A stretch of DNA of 64,000 bases, from positions 2,728,001 to 2,792,000 of the forward strand of contig QYRS01000010.1 in NCBI GenBank assembly GCA_006503535.1, read 5' to 3'. Numbering within the stretch: the stretch's first letter is position 1; each line of letters begins with the position of its first letter. Below are positions 32,227-41,081 of the stretch, piece after piece. The notes beneath the pieces are model-generated. The model did no database searches, was not told the DNA's origin, and was given only the letters and a program-made list of their open reading frames with translations. The DNA comes from Arthrinium phaeospermum (Eukaryota; Ascomycota; Sordariomycetes; Amphisphaeriales; Apiosporaceae). Position numbers and translations under genes: made by a program.

Positions 32227-32755
32227 CGTGTCTAACTGAAATCGATTGAGGAAAAGAGATCGGAAAGTGCTCGCATTTAAGGAATGAATGCATCACAATG
32301 TGATAGAATTTGACAGGGGTTCGCGGCACAACTGGTCGGACCGCGACGAGATTCGCTTGATCATAGGCTGCTAGGCACGCCACACAGGCGCATTTCTGGG
32401 CATGCCCATTTGTCGCAATGGGCCATGGCGCTCAGGCGTTAGGCAGCCGCCAGGCAACCAAGACTTTGGGAGGCACTCATACTGACTGCATACGCCTAAT
32501 GCAAGCCCGGATGCGTCGCAGAGGTTGGGGGATTTGAGGCGGTGGTAAACGTCCGGTACCATGTTTGCTTGCACTCTTCAAACGACTACAGCTACTGGCA
32601 ACACCACTGGCAATTGTCATTTTGGTAGACGAGTTCGACACAAGATATTAATGTGAGTGGAGGGACTCGGACAAAGTCGGCGTATATACTATCTCGTAGC
32701 ATAGTGGCTCATACGTTGGAAGAAAGCAGTTCGTGTATGTCGCGAGGCGCTTGCT
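32227..32755. other. Intergenic region between rhomboid genes B and C
   Basis: Contains copy 2 of the shared upstream block (32313-32390). Nothing else recognised. Confidence 0.5.
32313..32390 (-). repeat. Conserved upstream block, copy 2 (rhomboid gene B)
   Basis: Begins about 90 bp before the ATG of gene B. Shares ACAGGGGTTCGCGGCACA, CTGGTCGG.CCGCGA and CATAGGCTGCTAGG.ACGCC with copies 1 and 3. Confidence 0.75.
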
Positions 32756-33886
32756 TCAAAACCTCCAGCCCATTCTCAGCTTCCAGAGGGCGAAGAGCAC
32801 ACCAAAAGCCGTACCGCCGAGGTGTGCCGCGTACATTACATCATCACCCTTATCCAAAGGGACGCCGGCTATCCCTTTTCTGATCACTTGTCTCAGATCC
32901 TTTCCGAACTGGCCGTATATGTCGACCACAACGTGCCAAGCAACAACGACCCAGAGAGGGAGTATCCCGAGGATGCGCGCTCTTGGGGTCAAGACCAACA
33001 AAGCTGCGCCAACGCCGGCAATGGTTCCGCTGGATCCCATGCCTCCAGCATGGAGGAGAGCTGCGTCGACATCCGTCTCCCCTTTGCGGCCCTTTGCCGG
33101 AGACGAGCGTAATGCGTATTGTATGTTGATGGCTGTACCCAGGTTTGCACCAGCAAGTGAGCCTGCTGCCAGACTCACCACCGACCAGGGGCCCAGACTT
33201 GATCGAAACGCCATGTTCAATAAATAGGGGAGCGCCGCCATCGAAGTTGAGAGGTGCCAGGTGTTGCTATGAGTGAAAGCCGACGTAAAGACAGTGTAGT
33301 AGCGGCCTTCGCACCAGTTTCGAAGAGAGAACTGCCAATGGTCCCTCAGGCCGCGAACTGCTTCGTGTAACGCCTGTGTTGACATCGCGCCCTCGGTGCC
33401 CCGGATCTGTTCACCATGCTCTTGCAAGACCAGTAGTTGCTGCGCATCGAATTGCCCCTTTTCCAAGAAGGCCTTGAACTCCTCATCCGACATGTCATCG
33501 CAGCCCATCCTCGTCTTTATGTCGCGAAGGGACTTGATGCGCTTCGTCAGGGCTCCCGTACTCGCCATCCACGCCCAGCTGACAACGCACGACACGCCAA
33601 CGAATCCCCAGACGAAGATGCGCTGGAAGCGTCGTGTAGTGCCTCTAGAGCTCGCGAAAACTGGTTTGGGCGCTGAGGAAACAGGCGCAGCGCGGGAGGG
33701 CGGGGGCGGTATTGCCACTTTGGCAGAATTGGGCAGTGCTGTTCTGCCTGCCGCTTTCTCGCTCGACGAGTAGTTCATTCGTAGACGTATGGCTGTCGCT
33801 GTCGTGGCCGGTGTCGGATAGGAGCGACAACTCCAGCGCGAAACAGGCGTGAGCGGCCCGAAGCGTGCTGGCTGAATTGCGCGCAT
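32756..33886 (-). CDS. Rhomboid-family intramembrane protease paralogue C
   Basis: Intronless, 376 residues from the first in-frame ATG at 33886. The N-terminus MRAIQPARFGPLTPVSRWSC is Arg-rich without acids and looks mitochondrial. A Ser/Pro/Ala-rich linker precedes the first hydrophobic segment (RIFVWGFVGVSCVVSWAWM). The KTRMGCDDMSDEEFKAF segment aligns with A and B. Catalytic motifs are complete: TSAFTHSNTWHLSTSM, GGMGSSGTIAG with Ser286, and AAHLGGTAFG with His355. Of the four copies this one is closest to canonical PARL/Pcp1-like motifs, so it may represent the ancestral function in this array. Substrate unknown. Confidence 0.78.
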   Translation of the reverse strand: MRAIQPARFGPLTPVSRWSCRSYPTPATTATAIRLRMNYSSSEKAAGRTALPNSAKVAIPPPPSRAAPVSSAPKPVFASSRGTTRRFQRIFVWGFVGVSCVVSWAWMASTGALTKRIKSLRDIKTRMGCDDMSDEEFKAFLEKGQFDAQQLLVLQEHGEQIRGTEGAMSTQALHEAVRGLRDHWQFSLRNWCEGRYYTVFTSAFTHSNTWHLSTSMAALPYLLNMAFRSSLGPWSVVSLAAGSLAGANLGTAINIQYALRSSPAKGRKGETDVDAALLHAGGMGSSGTIAGVGAALLVLTPRARILGILPLWVVVAWHVVVDIYGQFGKDLRQVIRKGIAGVPLDKGDDVMYAAHLGGTAFGVLFALWKLRMGWRF

Positions 33887-34846
33887 GACGAGAGCCCAGG
33901 GGCGTTCCTGCAAATTAGGTATAGGTATATGGTGCTATCGTAAAACAATTTTACAAGTATGCCTGGGCCGATGCCTGTAGTTGAGAGATGGCAGGATGAG
34001 AGTCAACAAACGTCACCATTCAAGGGATGTTACCATGATACCCAGCTTCACAGGCGCCCCCGGCACTTCTGGTCGGCCCGCGAGCCAGCTTGCCGGCTCA
34101 TAGGCTGCTGGGTACGCCACATACGTCTACGTCTCGGACATTCCAGCCATCGAATCAACGAGGTAGCATAGGCAATAAAATCGTGGCGCACGTTGAGAAG
34201 TAGAAAAGACTTCGAGAGGCGCCTTGCATCAACCTCCGATTGCCAGAAGAGCCTGGTTAGAGTCACGGGACACTATCCCGGGGCGTTGAATTCGCTGGTC
34301 TGCCGTAATATATAGCTTCAACACACGAGCAATGCATAGTGACCGACCTCTTCCAGGTTCCAGCCGCTGACCATGGTGGCCCGCCACATCCGTACCAGAA
34401 TTGGATCTCACTAACCATGAATTTTCCCAAGGCACGGGCGGGGCTTGCCAGGAGAAGGATCAAATCTAATACATTCTACACCCCCTCTCAGAGATATAGC
34501 ACCCGACGTACCCGGCCAAAGTCAACGCCAGAACCCCCGTGCTGATACTCGATGGTCCAGATATCTCCCCAGCACGTCAATTGCAAGTTAGACTTCACCA
34601 TGGATTCGCCGTCCTGTGCTTCTCTTGGCTTTGACTTTCGAGCCAAGGGCCCTTGTGTTCGTCACATAGATCACTCAGCCACGGCATGATGTAGAAGTCG
34701 AGTCACGCGTCAGTTTGCCGGTTTACAAAAAGTAAAAACTTACATTGAAATTAGGTAAACTATCTCCGAAAACATTGAAACACCGACTGCCCTGAACCAA
34801 TCCGTTTGGTGCCACCTATTGCAGCCAGGAAACGGTTTCTGAGGCT
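33887..34846. other. Intergenic region between rhomboid genes C and D
   Basis: About 960 bp with copy 3 of the shared upstream block at 34051-34125. The remaining sequence shows no supported gene; it could hold remnants of duplication. Confidence 0.45.
34051..34125 (-). repeat. Conserved upstream block, copy 3 (rhomboid gene C)
   Basis: Begins about 165 bp before the ATG of gene C. Shares CGGCACTTCTGGTCGGCCCG and TCATAGGCTGCTGGGTACGC with copies 1 and 2. No clear copy precedes gene D. Confidence 0.7.
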
Positions 34847-35884
34847 TCAGCCCAGCGTCAGTTTGACAAAGACAAACAGAAGGCCACATGCCGCACCTGA
34901 CACGTGTCCCACGCAACTGGGGAGGGCAGAGGGGCCAGGCCTACCATCCAGCGCTCGCTCTATTTCACTTCGGACCGACCCCCGGGCGTCGCCTCGAAAC
35001 GCAAACCAGGCGTCCACGCCGATTCTGCAAAAAGAGAAGAGCCAGAGAGGTGCCAAGCGAAGCAGTCGGGCTTCGGGGCACAACAAAGGCAGAGCGACCG
35101 AGAACGCACAGATAATCCCACTGGCCCCGCAAAACAGGCGAGTGCGGAGCCGGTAGTTGATTTCCATGTCCATCAAGTGGTTTTCCGGATCCGGGGGGTC
35201 CGGGAAGGCTAGGAGCGCTCGTTGGAATTGGGCTAGTTCCACTAGAACCCCCGCTAGCCCGGAGCTCGTCGCCAGGATCGCCATCGACCAGGGCGCCCAG
35301 CCGCACCCAAGTGCTATGTAGAGCATTACGGACAAAAAGAAACCATTACCTAGATAATGCGGCGCGTCGGAGTGGTAGAAGACTGATGTAATCATAGTGT
35401 AGTAGCGTCTTCTGCTCATGTTGTCCAACGAGAGGAACCACCAGTGCTTCAGAAACTCGTTCTGTAGTATGCTCATCAGATATGGGATTTCCGCTGGAGG
35501 CATGACCGGCCACCGCCGGTTGAAGTCCTCGACGATCTGGCTCACTCGGAGCTCATCCGCCTCGTCGAGATGGTCTTCCCCGTGGAGGGCATTGAAGCAC
35601 TCGAGGTACGACATATGCGAACGGCCCAGCCCCGTCTTGAGCTCCTCGAACAGGGCATCCATCCTCGCCACGATCCATCTCTTGTGAGATAGGGATAATT
35701 TCATGGTGTATACATACAGCGATACGTTGGGGAGAAAGATGGCGGCGGATACACAGGCATACACGACAAGGAAGAACTTGACGCCGCCGAAGTCGGGTTG
35801 GGGTGCGGCGTCCGTGTTCATTGCGACGGCTTCCGGGCTGACCGCCGTCGGGGCGTGGTGATAGAATGGGATTTTGAAGAACAT
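34847..35884 (-). CDS. Rhomboid-family paralogue D (divergent)
   Basis: Intronless, 345 residues from ATG 35884 (MFFKIPFYHH). It lacks the Arg-rich presequence of A to C. The first hydrophobic segment is VKFFLVVYACVSAAIFLPNV. KTGLGRSHMSYLECFNAL corresponds to the segment before the core in the other copies. The core has TSVFYHSDAPHYLGNGF, then FCGASGIICAF with Ser255 and CVGHVSGAACG with His327, so the Ser-His dyad is kept. It ends FVFVKLTLG, shorter than the others by the final basic residues. It is the oldest or fastest-evolving member of the array, and its cellular location is uncertain. Confidence 0.72.
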   Translation of the reverse strand: MFFKIPFYHHAPTAVSPEAVAMNTDAAPQPDFGGVKFFLVVYACVSAAIFLPNVSLYVYTMKLSLSHKRWIVARMDALFEELKTGLGRSHMSYLECFNALHGEDHLDEADELRVSQIVEDFNRRWPVMPPAEIPYLMSILQNEFLKHWWFLSLDNMSRRRYYTMITSVFYHSDAPHYLGNGFFLSVMLYIALGCGWAPWSMAILATSSGLAGVLVELAQFQRALLAFPDPPDPENHLMDMEINYRLRTRLFCGASGIICAFSVALPLLCPEARLLRLAPLWLFSFCRIGVDAWFAFRGDARGSVRSEIERALDGRPGPSALPSCVGHVSGAACGLLFVFVKLTLG

Positions 35885-36250
35885 GGTTTCTGTCCAGGAG
35901 TGGCCTGATGCTGATTGCAAAGACTACTCAAGCTGTCGAGGGGGGGTGTACATAAAATACGCCAATACCGAAGCGCATGCTGTGTTATATACCGGCAGAT
36001 CACACATCAGACCTGCGGCACAATGGCAATGTTTTTCCCTGACTGCTACAATGGCCTCTCACGAGCTTAATGTTTGGTTCCTTTGTTACTACTGCGGGTC
36101 ACCAGGGTGGCTTACTTTACGCACTTTGTTTACTTCTACCCAGTCGAAACAAAGAGTATGCCACGATGACCTCCCTAAACGCCAGGTCCAGACCAGAATT
36201 GGTTCTCACTGGCCAAGGCACGGTGATATTCGATGAACCAACTCCACCAA
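35885..36250. other. Intergenic region
   Basis: Between rhomboid gene D and the FAD oxidoreductase gene, both on the - strand. Nothing recognised. Confidence 0.4.
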
Positions 36251-37546
36251 TCACAACTTCGACCTCACCCCCAACGGCACCTCCCCCAAATCCACCGGCC
36301 GCCCGATCCGCCAACTCACATCCCCGCCCGCGTCCTGGCCGGCCTTCCACCGCCACCTCTTCGTCTCCTGCGCCCCCGCCTTCGCCAGCTCCACGACCCA
36401 GCGCCCCGCGACCGGCAGCATCTTGAACGCGTGCCCCGAGTCGCCGCTCGCCACGATCAAGCTGCGCCCGCCCGTCCCGGGTACGAAGTCGACGATGTAC
36501 TCGGAGTCGGCCGTGTCGGCGCACCAGCAGAGGTGTTTATTAATCAACGGGCGGTCGGCCAGCCCCGGCAGCGTCTCCCGCAGCAGCTTCCGGATCTTGG
36601 CCTCGTCGGCCGGCGTGATGAAGTCGTTGAAGTCGGGCGGTATCGACACAGACTGCTTGACGTCGGACAAAGAAGAGACAAAGTTGGTGTACCCGGCCCC
36701 CGACGGACAGAGCTTGAGCAGGTTGGTCCGCCGGTCCGGCTCGAAGAAGAAGCCGAGGTCCCTCGCGTACGTGACGGGGATACCCCGCAGCCCCCGCGCC
36801 TCCTCGGGCGTGAGCTGGATGTGCGCGACGGCCCAGGCGTTGGCGGCGACCTGGCGCCCGACTTCGGGCAGCACCGTGGCGAGCGCGGCGCCCAGGGCGA
36901 GGACCGTGAGGGCGGCCGTGTACCGCTTGCCCGACGCGGTGACGGCCCCCGTGCACCGGCGCGCCTCGCCGGCGGGGTTCGTGGCGTAGGTCAGGGACGT
37001 GACGGCGTCGCCCGCGCGGAACGTGACGCCGAGGGCGCAGCAGGCCGAGTACAGCGCGGTCAGCGCGTCGGCCGACTGGACGTAGCCGGCGAACCGGTTG
37101 AAGTAGCCCTTCCACTGCATGGGCCCGTCGAACACGGGTGCGACTTTTGCGATGTCCTCGCGCGTCGCGATGGGCGAGATCTTGCCGCGGAAGGCCGGGT
37201 GCCGCTGGATGGACGACAGCGACTTGAGCAGCGTCTTTTTCGCCTTGTCGGGCGCCGCCGCCGAGTTGGCCAGCAGGTAGCCCGTCTCGTGGTAGTGAGG
37301 ACTAAACAGCGGGTCCGTCTTCCAGGCCGCCATGGCCTCGAGGGCCAGCTCGGCGTAGAAGGGGTCCTCGTACTCGGCCCGGACGATCTTGTTGAGGTCG
37401 TTGCCGGCCGAGTCCGCGGGCGGCACCGCGCCCGACTTCTCCAGGACGGTGATGTGGGTGTGGCCGGCGCGGGCGAAGTGGTAGGCCGTCGACAGGCCGA
37501 ACGTGCCGGCGCCGATGATGAGGATGGGCGCGTCTTTCTCCAACAT
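36251..37546 (-). CDS. FAD-dependent amine oxidase, fructosyl amino acid / saccharopine oxidase type
   Basis: Intronless, 431 residues from ATG 37546; the frame extends upstream, but the Rossmann fold starts at once after this ATG (PILIIGAGTFGLSTAYHFARAG, a GxGxxG motif). Other family features: VRAEYEDPFYAELALEAMAAW, an Arg/Lys-rich HPAFRG segment, HLCWCADTADSEYIVDF with the Cys that in fungal amadoriases holds FAD covalently, and the C-terminal ASGDSGHAFKMLPVAGR. Known reactions of this family: oxidative deglycation of fructosyl amino acids, or oxidation of saccharopine, pipecolate or sarcosine, releasing H2O2. There is no obvious peroxisomal signal, although the C-terminus RSKL resembles a PTS1 tripeptide variant (SKL), which fits peroxisomal targeting well. 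Substrate cannot be fixed from sequence alone. Confidence 0.85.
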   Translation of the reverse strand: MLEKDAPILIIGAGTFGLSTAYHFARAGHTHITVLEKSGAVPPADSAGNDLNKIVRAEYEDPFYAELALEAMAAWKTDPLFSPHYHETGYLLANSAAAPDKAKKTLLKSLSSIQRHPAFRGKISPIATREDIAKVAPVFDGPMQWKGYFNRFAGYVQSADALTALYSACCALGVTFRAGDAVTSLTYATNPAGEARRCTGAVTASGKRYTAALTVLALGAALATVLPEVGRQVAANAWAVAHIQLTPEEARGLRGIPVTYARDLGFFFEPDRRTNLLKLCPSGAGYTNFVSSLSDVKQSVSIPPDFNDFITPADEAKIRKLLRETLPGLADRPLINKHLCWCADTADSEYIVDFVPGTGGRSLIVASGDSGHAFKMLPVAGRWVVELAKAGAQETKRWRWKAGQDAGGDVSWRIGRPVDLGEVPLGVRSKL

Positions 37547-38319
37547 GTTTTCTATTGTAATGGTGCTACCTAAGGGTAAGTCTCTTGAATTTGTTGGACG
37601 AAACTCTTGGATCAATTAGACAAACGAGGATTGATGAGAGCTCCGAGAGTTGGTTATCAGACCCGCTTGGGTGTCGGCATGTTCTCCGAATCCGATGTCG
37701 GATTGATCTCCACCCCGGGGTTGACCGACTGCATTCCCGTCGGTGCTACGGTATCTAACCAGGGTGAAAGGCAGTCAAACACGATATGCACAAGTCCCGG
37801 TATGTCCCGTGTCTCCATTATTGAATGCGACCCGAGATGCTAGACCAAGACGGTTGCGTAGTCGAACATGTGGAGTGGGATTTGCGACCGGCAGTGGACT
37901 TAAGGTTAGTCGCTGGGGTAGTGCGGGGAAGGCCACTAAGCCGGGTGGTAGCAGTTTCCCGGTAGCAGTGTCAATCGGAGTTGGGCGCTAACCGCTCCCC
38001 AATTGTTCAAACAAATTCCAGTACCCAACACCAAGCACAGTTAGCAGTTGAACCCAGTCATTTCCAGGAGGAAATGTCTAGACCAAGTTAAGTAAAGAGG
38101 GTGTAATTAGTGAAACGCTCGCTGCGTATGGCACATGCAGGTGGGTTTGGCACAAAGTTGAGGTTGGGTGGTTGGTCTGCAAAATCACCTGGCGTCATGC
38201 TCAAAGTTACGTGTATTATATAAGCGAAACCTTGGCTCGAGCCCCGCTTTCCTCCAACATCCATCGAAGAGTCTTTCGTTCTTCAAGGCACAGGAATCCC
38301 ATTCTCTCCATCTAGCACA
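37547..38319. other. Intergenic region, divergent promoters
   Basis: Between the FAD oxidase (-) and the PIF1-like gene (+). Holds the TATA box at 38217. No gene supported. Confidence 0.5.
38217..38224 (+). promoter_or_regulatory. TATA box of the PIF1-like gene
   Basis: TATATAAG, 96 bp before the proposed ATG at 38320. Its distance supports the short first exon starting there rather than the downstream ATGs. Confidence 0.5.
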
Positions 38320-40093
38320 ATGTCCTTACCTTGGACAAGCCGGACTCGTGTATGTAAGTACATATATCATTGCATGAGCTAGGCGCAATATCTAATGCGT
38401 GACGATAGTGTACGATGCTCGAAGGCTCGTGGAGATGGGCTCCTCAGTACTAGATGGGGCAACAGTACATTGGCAATTCCATGCCCCGCCTTCGTGCTTC
38501 TCTACCACGAGTAATCTGACAATGACGCGGACCAAACCAGCATTTCAAACGGCACTTCAGCAACATGTTGGATTGCCTAGAGAAACGGAGATCCGTGCGG
38601 GTCGAGGGGGATATGTATGCTCAGACGAAGAGGGACTGAACGAGGAGCAACATCTTGTTTTTGACCTCGTGGTGAAGCAGGAGAAAAGTGTCTTCTTTAC
38701 CGGCCCTGCAGGCACTGGCAAGTCAGTCCTTCTCAGGAAGATTATCCGAAGCCTAGCGACAAAGTACCTCGGAGAAAGCGATTGCGTTGGCGTGACAGCC
38801 TCCACGGGCCTTGCAGCTTACAACATTGGCGGTACGACGCTTCACCGGTTTGCGGGAATTGGCCTCGGCCAAGCACCTACTACCAAGATCATCAGGGACG
38901 TCTTGAAAAATAAGTTCAAACTACGGCGCTGGTTAGACGTGCGTGTCTTGATTGTTGATGAGATTTCCATGATTGACTCCATCCTCTTCGACAAGCTCAA
39001 TATCATCGCACGTGAAGTACGAGGAATCGCTCTACCCTTTGGAGGTATACAGCTCGTCCTTTCTGGCGACTTCTTCCAGCTTCCGCCAGTGAGGAAGGGA
39101 GCAGACGATGGCAGCCCGAAGTTCTGCTTCGAGTCCAAGACATGGAGTAGCGCCATACAGCAAACCATCGGCCTAACTCAAATTTACAGGCAAAGGGATC
39201 CCGAATTCACCAGAATGCTGAACCAGATGCGAGAGGGCCGCCTCTCGCCTGATACTATTGACAAGTTCCGAAAACTACACAGGCCCTTGGCGGACAACGG
39301 TGCAGAGGCCACCGAGCTTTTCCCACTGCGACGAGAAGCAGATCGGGCGAACTCGAGGCGACTGCAAAATATCAACGGCGTGGCCTACAGCTATAGTGCA
39401 CAGGACGGTGGGATAATCGAAAACCCCGATACCCGCAAGATGCTCCTGAGCGACTGCATAGCCCCGGAGTTCCTGACCTTGAAAGAAGGAGCACAAGTTA
39501 TGCTCATTCAAAATGTCGACAGTACCCTCGTAAATGGGTCTCAGGGCCGCATCATTGGCTTCGCAACCAGAAATTCCTTCCTGCACAATCGATGGGACTA
39601 TGATGATTCTCATGCCAGCATTGCACCACCAGGAGCGTTCGAGAAGAGGATGGACGACCCCTTGCCCCTCTATCCAGTGGTCCGCTTTGCAATGCAAGAT
39701 GGTAGCACCCGGATTCACTTTTGCGAGCCTATGGAATGGGCAGTTGAGCGATGGATGCCCGACCCCTGGGCGGTGGATGGCTGGGTCGTCGAAAAGCTGG
39801 CAACGCGCATTCAAGTCCCTCTCCTCCTTGCATGGGCGCTTAGCATACATAAGGCACAGGGCCAGACACTGCACCGTGTCAAGGTAGATCTTGACCGTGT
39901 ATTCGAGACTGGTCAAACCTACGTCGCACTCTCGCGCGCGAGAAGCATGGAGGGGCTGCAAGTTTTGAATTTTCATCCGAGTAAGGTCGCGGTACATCCC
40001 AAGGTTCAGGCTTTCTACGAAAGTTTGTCAAAAGGTCAGGGAAATAAACAGCCTCGGATCGCGATAATTTACGCAAAATCAAGTCATACCTGA
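38320..40093 (+). CDS. PIF1-family 5'-3' DNA helicase
   Basis: Exons 38320-38353 and 38409-40093 (572 residues). The 34-nt first exon (MSLPWTSRTRV) is inferred from a GTAAGT donor and ATAG acceptor that join in frame; without it the long frame has no ATG before position 38434. Helicase motifs in order: Walker A GPAGTGKS (residues 110-117), GVTASTGLAAYNIGGTTLHRF, Walker B VLIVDEISMID, LVLSGDFFQLPPV, QIYRQRD, NGSQGRIIGF, LLLAWALSIHKAQGQTL and TYVALSRARSMEGL. All are typical of PIF1/RRM3. It lacks the long N-terminal extension of the main nuclear/mitochondrial PIF1 and has no mitochondrial presequence, so it is probably an additional paralogue. Known family role: unwinding G-quadruplexes and displacing telomerase or replication blocks. 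Codon use is only mildly GC3-biased. No Helitron Rep domain or transposon ends were found nearby. Confidence 0.85.
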
Positions 40094-40210
40094 CGATACT
40101 TTGTCAATGCGACCAACCCCCCAAAGCTTGCCATCTAGCCCAACAACCATGACGACCAAACCAGTGATGCTGTCGCTGTCAGCGGGACTCCCATGTTATT
40201 ACAGATGGCC

Positions 40211-40218
40211 TATAAAAG
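40211..40218 (+). promoter_or_regulatory. TATA box of the small unknown gene
   Basis: TATAAAAG, 110 bp before ATG 40328. It makes the upstream in-frame ATGs at 40193 and 40205 unlikely starts. Confidence 0.5.
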
Positions 40219-40327
40219 CTGCAATTACTACGAGAACTGGCTGTACCCAGACTTTAACACACTGCAAACTATCGATCAACAACTAGATACTCAAATCAGC
40301 AAGCACCGAATATATAGAAACGCAATC

Positions 40328-40903
40328 ATGCCTGGGAATTGCGCAGATGTTATTTACGTGGAAAACCCGGACGGGACAACGGACTTCCTCTCCAGCACCC
40401 TTACCCACCGGGAAAAAGGCACCAAGGCAAACCGCGGCGAGCACTACAGCACCACGCTGTTGAAGAACGCGAATTCCGATGCCCCCGACATCCAGATCTC
40501 CATAATGACCACGGAGTTTCGGGCCATCGTCCACCAGGCCTGGCTCGACGCCAACCAGCGGCTTTTCCCCGCCGACTACTGTTTCGCCACGGGCTACTAC
40601 CAGCCGCAGCCCCAGGCGGTGCCCGTGCTGCCGGAAACCGACTCGACCTGGTCCATCACCATCCTCGTCCGCCTCCGGGAAACACAAGAGCCCGCCGCTC
40701 TGCGCCTCGGCGACTATCTCCGGGCTTTCCGAGACACGCTGGTGCAGCGGTTTGAAGAAAGCCCCCTGGTCGTGTTTCCCGAGCAATTCTGGGTCGTCGT
40801 GATCAACCCGCTGAGCAACGACCGGGCCCAAAGCCAGGAGGCCCGTCCGCCCGTTCAGGCTGCGTTTGAGAAACTCTGCTTTCCGCTTCGGGAAAGCCCA
40901 TAG
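40328..40903 (+). CDS. Protein of unknown function, 191 residues
   Basis: Intronless. I chose ATG 40328 because a TATA box lies 110 bp upstream; the open frame itself extends a further 45 codons. The protein begins MPGNCADVIYVENPDGTTD and has mixed alpha/beta character, for example SITILVRLRETQEP, a helix LGDYLRAFRDTLVQRFEE, and the hydrophobic strand FWVVVINPLSND. There are no signal peptide, transmembrane helix or known motif. It follows the PIF1-like gene in the same direction after 234 bp but has its own promoter. Codon use is GC3-rich, which supports a real gene. I do not recognise the family. Confidence 0.6.
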   Translation: MPGNCADVIYVENPDGTTDFLSSTLTHREKGTKANRGEHYSTTLLKNANSDAPDIQISIMTTEFRAIVHQAWLDANQRLFPADYCFATGYYQPQPQAVPVLPETDSTWSITILVRLRETQEPAALRLGDYLRAFRDTLVQRFEESPLVVFPEQFWVVVINPLSNDRAQSQEARPPVQAAFEKLCFPLRESP

Positions 40904-41081
40904 GCCCTGGCGGAGGGCCGGAGCGTAGAGATTGGGGTTTACAGGACAATTAGGGAACAGTAAGAGAGGCCACATGAAACTGATTTGCTGTAGCTTTGTT
41001 ATGGTACATAGTATATACAGCCTTGAGTAGAACGTAGTGGTGCCCTAGTGGCATTCAAAATGCACAAAGCCGTCACGTATT

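Noticed and set aside
36233..37573. 446-codon frame antisense to the FAD oxidase
   Set aside because: Shadow frame; Arg/Gly/Val composition and no motif, while the - strand has a full FAD-binding protein.
38320..40903. Active Helitron transposon around the PIF1-like gene
   Set aside because: No Rep domain, no typical ends or terminal hairpin seen; only the helicase motifs are shared.
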